Origin: Arenicola marina
Taxonomy: Eukaryota > Annelida > Polychaeta > Arenicolidae
Length of the DNA stretch: 64,000 nucleotides
Direction: 5' to 3'
Assembly (NCBI GenBank): GCA_964019135.1
Contig: OZ025260.1
Coordinates: forward strand, 28,018,254 to 28,082,253
How positions within the stretch are numbered: position 1 is the stretch's first letter; each line of letters begins with the position of its first letter. Of this stretch, positions 29,401 to 41,400 are shown piece by piece. Made by a program: the position numbers and the translations under genes. Below the pieces are notes generated by a model. That model was not told where the DNA came from and searched no databases. It worked only from the letters and a program-made list of their open reading frames with translations.

Positions 29401-32400
29401 AGGGACACGTACAATAGAGGTTACAGTGAGACTGGGGGACACGTACAATAGAGGTTACAGTGAGACTGAGGGACACGTACAATAGAGGTTACAGTGAGAC
29501 TGAGGGACAGATACAATAGAGGTTACAGTGAGACTGAGGGACACGTACAATAGAAGTTACAGTGAGACTGGGGGACACGTACAATAGAAGTTACAGTGAG
29601 ACTGAGGGACAGATACAATAGAGGTTACAGTGAGACTGAGGGACACATACAACAGAGGTTACAGTGAGACTGAGGGACACGTACAATAGAGGTTACAGTG
29701 AGACTGGGGGACACGTACAATAGAGGTTACAGTGAGACTGAGGGACACGTACAACAGAGGTTACAGTGAGACTGGGGGACACGTACAATAGAGGTTACAG
29801 TGAGACTGAGGGACAGATACAATAGAGATTACAGTGAGACTGGGGGACACGTACAATAGAGGTTACAGTGAGACTGGGGGACACGTACAATAGAGGTTAC
29901 AGTCAGACTGAGGGACACGTACAATAGAGGTTACAGTGAGACTGGGGGACACGTACAATAGAGGTTACAGTGAGACTGAGGGACACGTACAATAGAGGTT
30001 ACAGTGAGACTGGGGGACACGTACAACAGAGGTTACAGTGAGACTGAGGGACACGTACAACAGAGGTTACAGTGAGACTGAGGGACACGTACAATAGAGG
30101 TTACAGTGAGACTGGGGGACACGTACAATAGAGGTTACAGTGAGACTGAGGGACACGTACAATAGAGGTTACAGTGAGACTGGGGGACACGTACAATAGA
30201 GGTTACAGTGAGACTGAGGGACACGTACAATTGAGGTTACAGTGAGACTGAGGGACAGATACAATAGAGGTTACAGTGAGACTGAGGGACACGTACAATA
30301 GAAGTTACAGTGAGACTGGGGGACACGTACAATAGAGGTTACAGTGAGACTGAGGGACAGATACAATAGAGGTTACAGTGAGACTGAGGGACACGTACAA
30401 TAGAAGTTACAGTGAGACTGGGGGACACGTACAACAGAGGTTACAGTGAGACTGGGGGACACGTACAACAGAGGTTACAGTGAGACTGAGGGACACGTAC
30501 AATAGAGGTTACAGTGAGACTGGGGGACACGTACAATAGAGGTTACAGTGAGACTGGGGGACACGTACAACAGAGGTTACAGTGAGACTGGGGGACACGT
30601 ACAACAGAGGTTACAGTGAGACTGAGGGACACGTACAATAGAGGTTACAGTGAGACTGGGGGACACGCACCATAGAGGTTACAGTGAGACTGAGGGACAC
30701 GTACAATAGAGGTTACAGTGAGACTGAGGGACACGTACAATAGAGGTTACAGTGAGACTGAGGGACACGTACAATAGAGGTTACAATGAGACTGAGGGAC
30801 AGATCCAATAGAGGTTACAGTGAGACTGAGGGACACGTACAATAGAAGTTACAGTGAGACTGGGGGACACGTACAATAGAAGTTACAGTGAGACTGAGGG
30901 ACAGATACAATAGAGGTTACAGTGAGACTGAGGGACACGTACAATAGAAGTTACAGTGAGACTGGGGGACACGTACAACAGAGGTTACAGTGAGACTGGG
31001 GGACACGTACAACAGAGGTTACAGTGAGACTGAGGGACACGTACAATAGAGGTTACAGTGAGACTGGGGGACACGTACAATAGAGGTTACAGTGAGACTG
31101 AGGGACACGTACAATAGAGGTTACAGTGAGACTGGGGGACACGTACAATAGAGGTTACAGTGAGACTGAGGGACACGTACAATAGAGGTTACAGTGAGAC
31201 TGGGGGACACGTACAATAGAGGTTACAGTGAGACTGAGGGACACGTACAATAGAGGTTACAGTGAGACTGGGGGACACGTACAACAGAGGTTACAGTGAG
31301 ACTGGGGGACACGTACAACAGAGGTTACAGTGAGACTGAGGGACACGTACAATAGAGGTTACAGTGAGACTGGGGGACACGTACAATAGAGGTTACAGTG
31401 AGACTGAGGGACACGTACAATAGAGGTTACAGTGAGACTGGGGGACACGTACAATAGAGGTTACAGTGAGACTGAGGGACACGTACAATTGAGGTTACAG
31501 TGAGACTGAGGGACAGATACAATAGAGGTTACAGTGAGACTGAGGGACACGTACAATAGAAGTTACAGTGAGACTGGGGGACACGTACAATAGAGGTTAC
31601 AGTGAGACTGAGGGACAGATACAATAGAGGTTACAGTGAGACTGAGGGACACGTACAATAGAAGTTACAGTGAGACTGGGGGACACGTACAACAGAGGTT
31701 ACAGTGAGACTGGGGGACACGTACAACAGAGGTTACAGTGAGACTGAGGGACACGTACAATAGAGGTTACAGTGAGACTGGGGGACACGTACAATAGAGG
31801 TTACAGTGAGACTGGGGGACACGTACAACAGAGGTTACAGTGAGACTGGGGGACACGTACAACAGAGGTTACAGTGAGACTGAGGGACACGTACAATAGA
31901 GGTTACAGTGAGACTGGGGGACACGCACCATAGAGGTTACAGTGAGACTGAGGGACACGTACAATAGAGGTTACAGTGAGACTGGGGGACACGTACAATA
32001 GAGGTTACAGTGAGACTGAGGGACACGTACAATAGAGGTTACAGTGAGACTGAGGGACAGATCCAATAGAGGTTACAGTGAGACTGAGGGACACGTACAA
32101 TAGAAGTTACAGTGAGACTGGGGGACACGTACAATAGAAGTTACAGTGAGACTGAGGGACAGATACAATAGAGGTTACAGTGAGACTGAGGGACACGTAC
32201 AATAGAAGTCACAGTGAGACTGGGGGACACGTACAACAGAGGTTACAGTGAGACTGGGGGACACGTACAACAGAGGTTACAGTGAGACTGAGGGACACGT
32301 ACAATAGAGGTTACAGTGAGACTGGGGGACACGTACAATAGAGGTTACAGTGAGACTGAGGGACACGTACAATAGAGGTTACAGTGAGACTGGGGGACAC

Positions 32401-35400
32401 GTACAATAGAGGTTACAGTGAGACTGAGGGACACGTACAATAGAGGTTACAGTGAGACTGAGGGACAGATACAATAGAGGTTACAGTGAGACTGAGGGAC
32501 ACGTACAATAGAAGTTACAGTGAGACTGGGGGACACGTACAATAGAGGTTACAGTGAGACTGAGGGACAGATACAATAGAGGTTACAGTGAGACTGAGGG
32601 ACACGTACAATAGAGGTTACAGTGAGACTGAGGGACACGTACAATAGAAGTTACAGTGAGACTGGGGGACACGTACAATAGAGGTTACAGTGAGACTGAG
32701 GGACAGATACAATAGAAGTTACAGTGAGATTGGGGGACACATACAACAGAAGTTACAGTGAGAATGGGGGACACGTACAATAGAGGTTACAGTGAGACTG
32801 GGGGACACGTACAATAGAGGTTACAGTGAGACTGAGGGACACGTACAATAGAGGTTACAGTGAGACTGGGGGACACATACAACAGAAGTTACAGTGAGAC
32901 TGGGGGACACGTACAATAGAGGCTTAAGGAAAACACAGAAACGGAGGGATAAACACAACGTAGGTTACATCATAACGTGTCCGTTCAGCATTACTATTGT
33001 GCATTACCATCCCAACAATATCAGACACACTAGACACCTTAATGTGACACGGCAAAGACAACCCCTCGCCTGTAAACCTCTCCAACACTTCTCAAGTCAA
33101 GAGACTTCTCACCTGTAAGCCTCCCAAGATCGTCACAGTTCTCACCTGTAAACCTCCCCAAAACTTCACAATCAAGACAATTCTCACTTGTAAAGCCCCA
33201 GAACTTCACAGCCAACATACTTCTCACCTGTAAACCTCCCCAGAACTTCACAGGCAGAACTTTTCTCCTGTAAACTTCCCCAGAACTTCACAGCCAAGAG
33301 ATTTCTTACCTGTAAACCTCCCCAGAACTTCACAGCCAAGAGATTTCTCACCTGTAAACCTCCCCAGAACTACACAGTCAAGAGATTTCTCACCTGTGAA
33401 CCTCCCCAGAACTTTACAGCCAAGAGATTTCTCACCTGTTAACCTCCCCAGAACTTCACAGCCAAGATTTCTCACCTGTAAACCTCCCCAGAACTTCACA
33501 GCCAAGAGATTTCTCACCTGTTAACCTCCCCAGAACTTCACAGCCAAGATTTCTCACCTGTAAACCTCCCCAGAACTTCACAGCCAAGAGATTTCTCACC
33601 TGTAAACCTCCCCAGAACTTTACAGCCAAGAGATTTCTCACCTGTAAACCTCCCCAGAACTTCACAGCCAAGAGACTTCTCACCTATAAACTTCCCCAGA
33701 ACTTCACAGCCAAGAGATTTCTCACCTGTAAACCTCCCCAGAACTTCACAGCCAAGAGACTTCTCACCTATAAACCTCCCCAGAACTTCACAGCCAAGAG
33801 ATTTCTCACCTGTAAACCTCCCCAGAACTTCACAGCCAAGAGCGTTCTCACCTGTAAACCTCCCCAGAACTTCACAGCCAAGAGTTTTCTCACCTGTAAA
33901 CCTCCCCAGTATTTCACAGACAAGAGATTTCTCACCTGTAAACCTCCCCAGAACTTCACAGCCAAGAGATTTCTCACCTGTAAACCTCCCCAGAACTTCA
34001 CAGCCAAGAGCTTTCTCACCTGTAAACCTCCCCAGAACTTCACAGCCAAGAGATTTCTCACCTGTAAACCTCCCCAGAACTTCACAGCCAAGAGATTTCT
34101 CACCTGTAAACCTCCCCAGAACTTCACAGCCAAGATATTTCTCACCTGTAAACCTCCCCAGAACTTCACAGCCAAGAGATTTCTCACCTGTAAACCTCCC
34201 CAGAACTTCACAGCCAAGATATTTCTCACCTGTAAACCTCCCCAGTATTTCAGACAAGAGATGTCTCACCTGTAAACCTCCCCAAAACTTCACAGCCAAG
34301 AGATTTCTCACCTGTAAACCTCCCCAGAACTTCACAGCCAAGAGCTTTCTCACCTGTAAACCTCCCCAGAACTTCACAGCCAAGAGATTTCTCACCTGTA
34401 AACCTCCCCAGAACTTCACAGCCAAGAGCTTTCTCACCTGTAAACCTCCCCAGAACTTCACAGCCAAGAGCTTTCTCACCTGTAAACCTCCCCAGAACTT
34501 CACAGCCAAGAGATTTCTCACCTGTAAACCTCCCCAGAACTTCACAGCCAAGAGATTTCTCACCTGTAAACCTCCCCAGAACTTTACAGCGAGCAGGTCA
34601 CGGTGTCGGTCGGCCAGATACACCGTCTGCACGATCCCTTCATCACCGCTGCAATGTATGGCAAACCACTATAATCATAATGGATTTAATACAAACGACC
34701 AGTAAACAGATATCTCACAAAGCCACAAAGCTCGTCAAACTCCAGTTGTAACCCCAACCTGTTTATATCGCATTGGAGTTCATGCTGGATATATGTTGGC
34801 ATCTGTGTGTTATTCATACAAAGATCGAAGTTTAAATGTGTTGAATCTCTAACTTCCGGTTAAGGTGTTTCAAGAGTGATAACGTCGGGCTCCATTGTAA
34901 GGCATGTAACGGCGGGGGCCGGTTTGGTCCTCAGCGGGAGTTGAACTCCCCGTCCTCCCGATCTCGAGTCAGCCACTCTAACCCTAACTCTGACCCCTCT
35001 AGCCTCGGCTAGACGGGTCACCCCTTTAGCCGAGGTTAGTACGAATGGTTTGACTGATACACCCACAATCTCTACCACAATATTGATTAAAGTGCATTGA
35101 GTGTCGGAAGAAGTGTTCAGTTACAGCGTTAGTCCCTTGTGTGGGGCGGGATGAACTAGGGCACCCACCTCTGTCTGTCGAAGGTAGACACGGCAGACAC
35201 GTGGACCACAACCCCGACCACATCCAGCTCCCCGTGCGGGGGGTGACATCTGGCGGCATGAAGCTCCCGGAACAGCGTCACCTGGCGGTGAGGACACAGA
35301 GAGGTAAGATACCAGAGTCATCAAGACATTCATAGTTATATCTGTATCAAATGACTACTCACATGGGAAACAAAGTTGCATGCGATAAAATCAAAGTTGT

Positions 35401-38400
35401 CAAACTCAGTTGTGGTCCCTGTAGTATTGTCAACCTAATATAAAATTCATCCTCTAAATATATCAATGTGCGAGACTACTATTTTAATTTACATGTAAGT
35501 ATTTTAAAAGGAATAGCTCAAGACTTAAATTACTCTCAAGCAACGGTGATGGTCGCCTATCTTCGCAGACATGGCCAATTTACCTTCAGTAGAACGCTTT
35601 ACATCTGTAGGTCATGTAGCGATAATTGGAAGGGTCAGGGTAGACAGAAGCCATTTCTCCGAAAATAAAACCTACTCTTTGCGAGTAAGAGTTACATGTA
35701 AGGTATCTTTATCCTGCACAAACATTTGCAGAGGTTAGGCTCGAACCCCGCACCGGCCGCTAGGGCTGGCCTGGCCTGGCAGAGCACGCACAACAATAGC
35801 CGAACCCGCTGCCTACCAGACCACGGGCTGGCCCTTGGGTAAATTGAGAACCAGTTCCCTCAGTAATGACGCCAGACGTTCCATACCTCTCGGGCTTCGT
35901 AGATGACGTCACGCAGGTTGTCATCGACCGGAAGTGGTTGGTAGCGGGTTGACCTTGTGGCGGTGACCGCCACGTGGCCGATTGTCATCCGGGATCTGAG
36001 GCCACACAGAACATACACTTGAGTAATCACTGATGGCTGCCCATCACGCCCTCTAGATTTGTAAAGAGCTAAAGGTTAGAAGCACTGGGACCTGGGGCCA
36101 CACAGAACATACACTTCAGTAATCACTGATGGCTGCCCATCACGCCCTCTAGATTTGTAAAGAGCTAAAGGTTAGAAGCACTGGGACCTGGGGCCACACG
36201 CTTGAGTAATCACTGATGGCTGCCCATCACGCCCTCTAGATTTGTAAAGAGCTAAAGGTTAGAAGCACTGGGACCTGGGGCCACACATAACATACACTTC
36301 ATTAATCACTGATGACTGCCCATCACGCCCTCTAGATTTGTAAAGAGCTAAAGGTTAGAAGCACTGGGACCTGGGGCCACACAGAACATACACTTCAGTA
36401 ATCACTGATGGCTGCCCATCACGCCCTCTAGATTTGTAAAGTGCTAAAGGTTAGAAGCACTGGGACCTGGGGCCCACAGAACATACACTTGAGTAATCAC
36501 TGATGGCTGCCCATCACGCCCTCTAGATTTGTAAAGAGCTAAAGGTTAGAAGCACTGGGACCTGAGGCCACACATAACATACACTTGAGTAATCACTGAT
36601 GGCTGCCCATCACGCCCTCTAGATTTGTAAAGAGCTAAAGGTTAGAAGCACTGGGACCTGGGGCCACACAGAACATACACTTCAGTAATCACTGATGGCT
36701 GCCCATCACGCCCTCTAGATTTGTAAAGTGCTAAAGGTTAGAAGCACTGGGACCTGGGGCCCACAGAACATACACTTGAGTAATCACTGATTGCTGCCCA
36801 TCACGCCCTCTAGATTTGTAAAGAGCTAAAGGTTAGAAGCACTGGGACCTGGGGCCCACAGAACATACACTTGAGTAATCACTGATGGCTGCCCATCACG
36901 CCCTCTAGATTTGTAAAGAGCTAAAGGTTAGAAGCACTGGGACCTGGGGCCACACAGAACATACACTTCAGTAATCATTGATGGCTGCCCATCACGCCCT
37001 CTAGATTTGTAAAGTGCTAAAGGTTAGAAGCACTGGGACCTGGGGCCACACATAACATACACTTGAGTAATCACTGATGGCTGCCCATCACGCCCTCTAG
37101 ATTTGTAAAGAGCTAAAGGTTAGAAGCACTGGGACCTGGGGCCCACAGAACATACACTTGAGTAATCACTGATGGCTGCCCATCACGCCCTCTAGATTTG
37201 TAAAGAGCTAAAGGTTAGAAGCACTGGGACCTGGGGCCCACAGAACATACACTTGAGTAATCACTGATGGCTGCCCATCACGCCCTCTAGATTTGTAAAG
37301 AGCTAAAGGTTAGAAGCACTAGGACCTGGGGCCACACATAACATACACTTCAGTAATTATTGATGCTCTTCACGCCTCTTAGAACAGACAACTAGATGCG
37401 TAACGGGCTGGAACAGGCTGACTTCAGATAATATTATGTGTTTTTACTTACATTGTATGTTATAACATCGCACAAAAAAAAAGTTAGTGCATGTCTTTCT
37501 GTTACGTAACAGAAACGGACTCGAATGGGATTCGGCAACACGGATATGACCTATGGGATAACCCTACCGTGTCGACAGTGATGACGAAAACAACACAGGC
37601 AACACCTATGGGACAGACCTATAGTACAAACCTATCATCTGGATGGGGCTTACCATATGACCCCCCCACCCCCCTCCTAACAAGTCTCGTACCTGGACTC
37701 GGCCGCCTGCAGACTGTAGATCCGGAACCGGTTGCCCTCCTTCAGGAGCTGTGGCAGGTCCTCAGGCGGCCGCCAGACGGTCAGGAGTGTGTCTGGAGCA
37801 GGCACAAGCAGGCACGTCGTCAGGCTCACACACAGCTCGCTATCTGAACCCCTCGCGCTCTGATACATCATGCAGACACACACAGAGACGTACCCCAGCG
37901 GCATCAAGTTTCAGGCTAGTTTGAGTGACATGTCCACTACAATACACCGCTCCATAATTCGAGCTAGGACCCGCCCACGCTTGAGTCCTTTTTCGTTAAT
38001 CGTGAGTATGAAATTGACAACCATAGCTGATGTGAGAAGTGAAAAGTACTCATCTCTGAAATTGACAAGAAAGTGACATGCTGCTTTGTTTGTCGGACTA
38101 GTTTGTCGATATAACGTCCAAACAAATCGGTCAATCTTGTAAATAACGCCGCCAATATTATGTTACAAAGAAGGCAATATGCTGAGCCTGCAGTAACCGA
38201 ATGACAGTGGTGAGGAAGGTAACATCAAGCAAGGAAGCAACCAACCTACTCGTGATTAGCTCAATGTAGCAGGAAAACCGGGTAACTCTGGGGACACTCA
38301 CCGCACGAGGCATCCACGTCTGACGTCAGACATCCGGCCACGCGCACCTTTAGCAGCGGCACCACGTTACGGGCGGGCGCCTGTAGGGGGAGCCACCGTA

Positions 38401-41400
38401 TACAGCAACATTATGACATTATACGCAGCCTAACGGGGGGCAAACTGAAGATACCTCTCATTGAGTATGCTCAGGGGGTGAGACTAATTAATCCTTGCGT
38501 GAGGTGATTGTGAGGCTCAAACACGTTCTAGACCTCCCTAGACATCGTTAGCGACAATCAGCGTAGGTCGGCTTAATACAGGGCTTCACATCCGCCATTT
38601 TTGAAAACGCGTGACTGGCGCAAAGAGTTGTGGGAAATGTTTTGGTGTTATCTTCAACTGTTCTATGGAGAAAAATACAGTATTCCCAAGGTAATGTCAT
38701 ATAATGTAGAACATTTAGGTTCATTGTCAACAGAATCTGTAGTCGATGACGCCATCTTGACGTTGCGTTAAGACCAAAATAATACCCACAATGCATTGCA
38801 CAAGTTGTTGTTTCACAGTAACGGTACCTCCTGTTGCAAATCGTCCATTTTTCTCTGGAATTCCGCTTGCAGTTCGGCCTGAGTGTCTTCAGCGTGTTGT
38901 CTGCGTGCCTCCGCCAGGGCCTCCCGTTGCGCCAGGCTCAGCAAGGCCTGGAAAGGATACTATCTTAGCCTCCACACGTCAGGCCCCACTTCATCCACAT
39001 TAAGTGGGTAACATCAACAGAATTCAATGTTTAGTACGTAAACAAAATGAACGCTCCAATTTTACATAAAACATGAGCATTTATTTTATATGTATGGATT
39101 ATCAATTGCAGAAATAATTCTCACAAGGTTATAAGTTCAACTTATACAAGTATTTGGAAATATGCAAATAATAAACACTTATTGATCAACCATTGGGGTT
39201 GGAGTGTTAGGCCCGATATAACCTTACAGGCATATGTGGCGTGAAGCCCCAATAAAATAAAATCAAATGGTGGTGGAGCGTCTATCTAATTTTTGTTCTT
39301 TGATACCTTAAGCGTTAGGAATTTATATAAAAACATTTGATAATTGTTCACTTCGCACCTCGAATGATGAAGGGTCGGCGGCCTGCTGAGCGGCCGCCAG
39401 TAGCTCCGTGCCGCCCTGAAGCCGGGCCACCTCGGCCGGGGTCCACCGCCGGCAGCCCCCCGTGCCGGCCCGCTCGCAACCTGCAATGGATGGTTGTATA
39501 TTCAGGACGCTTTAACCAATTCTGGTCAGATCGCGTCAATGGGAGAAGGTAGGGAGGGTGGAGCCATGTCTCCGGGGGGTAATCCTCTACTCTTTCCGAA
39601 GAAGAACATGGGATCGTTATCCTGCGACCACACAGACATGACCACAGCGGGGCGTTAACTACCGATCTACATGCCGTTAGACTCTCACGTGGCCAGTGCG
39701 CTCAATGCGAGCGCTCTAACCGACTGAGCTATCGGGCGTGCCCTCAGCCTGCAAGAAGCACACAGCGTGAGGCCATGTGGCGACCGCCGACCATAGATTA
39801 AACACGTGGCTTCCCTACATACATCAGCCACTACAGCCACCACTCTTTGCTAATTTGTGAACATCTGTGAGCATAATGCCCCCTTTTTGTATTTTGCATT
39901 TATTTTTCTACTTTTATGAAGTCACGCCCGCGCCTGTACCGGCATCTGCTGTACAACAACGCTTTCTTCTATGGCCATACATGTTGTCACTTAGTAATAT
40001 TATGCCACTAATCGCTTTATCTTAACTGTAACAGACGAAAGACGATGCCAATATCTTATTAAACAGCTACAGGATTCAAGTTATACAGGGACTATAAAAA
40101 ACAGATGATCTTAGTGGAGTGTTTTCTTAACATAACTTGATGATTCCACACTCTCTCACTCCGCGCCGCGCCTACCTCTATTACTGGATTCTTCAAACTC
40201 CTGTTGCAGTTTCCCGTAGATTCCCTCCAGATGTCGCTGGCGGTCTTTCTCAAACGCCTGCGCAGCTCTCTCCTCCGCCCGTAAACTGCGGAAAACACTG
40301 CTGCCATCTGCCTGCTTCTCCAAGAACTGAAAGCCAAGCCCGTAAGTGCTCTGTGTTCAACACTGATAGTACCAACCATCGGGTTGGGGTGATTACCCGA
40401 ACTATAACCCTAACGCTTCTGGGATCGTTATACAGCACAAGACGTTTGCACCGGCGGGGTTCGATCCCACACACGGTCCGCTGGGTTGACGCAGCAGAGG
40501 GGTCGCTGATAGGTTGGTTGGTTATTCAGGACGCTTTAACCACTTTTCAGGCTGTCCAGCACACCCTCATGAAAAAGTAGAACAAAAGTAGGAATGGAAA
40601 TACAGAAAAAGTAGGACAAAAGTAGGAAAATAGAAGCAAAAAGTATGACTCAAATAGCATATGTAGCAACATTATTCCGGATAAACAAATGACAAAAAGT
40701 TATATTACTGAGAAAATGCTTTTTCAGAACATTTCTTATATGCTGCTCAGCTGAACCTGTATTTTCATTATTAGAACTTGACAGACACTAGTGTTGATTT
40801 AAAGATATATCAGGACGCAAAAACAAAATACCTCTGACTTTTGCAATAATAGAAGCGATATGCACACTTTTACAGCAATTCACGACATTTTGAAATTGCG
40901 CCTGGTGAAGCAAATACCAAAAAGTAGGAAAAAGTAGGAAAATGTAGGTATTTTGAAGAAAAAGTAGGAAAAATAGGATGGAGACAAAAAAGTAGGAAAA
41001 AGTAGGATCACTGGACAGCCTGACTTTTGGTCATATCGCGTCAATGGGAGAAAGAAGGGAGAGTGGAGCCATGCCCTCGGGGGTAACCCCCTACTCTTTA
41101 CGAAGAGAAACCTGGGATCTTTATCCTGTGACCACACAGACATGGCCACAGCGGGGCTCGAACCACCGACCCACGTGCCGTTAGGCTCTCAGGTCACCAG
41201 AGCACTCAATGCGAGCGCTCTAGCCCACTGAGCTGTCGCGCCGGCCCCAGAGGGGTCGCTGAAACCACACGCGCTATCTAGCCTACTACAGGCTATGAGG
41301 TGACCCTCATCACATCAGATTGTCTCAAAGTATCATATACTGGCCTATGACATGTCTTGATAAAGTTTAGCAAAAGGAACTTAATCCATGAGGATAAAAT

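Noticed and set aside
33538-34632. 364-codon KFWGGLQ repeat protein as a separate gene
   Set aside because: It is the BRCA2 exon running on through intronic copies of its own end, so it is described as an array and not as a gene.
34979-35000. Interstitial telomere repeat (CCCTAACTC)
   Set aside because: Only one or two imperfect CCCTAA units, inside a tRNA-like repeat.
28140-37365. CRISPR-like regular repeats
   Set aside because: The units are contiguous with no unique spacers, lie in introns of an animal gene and show minisatellite variant structure.
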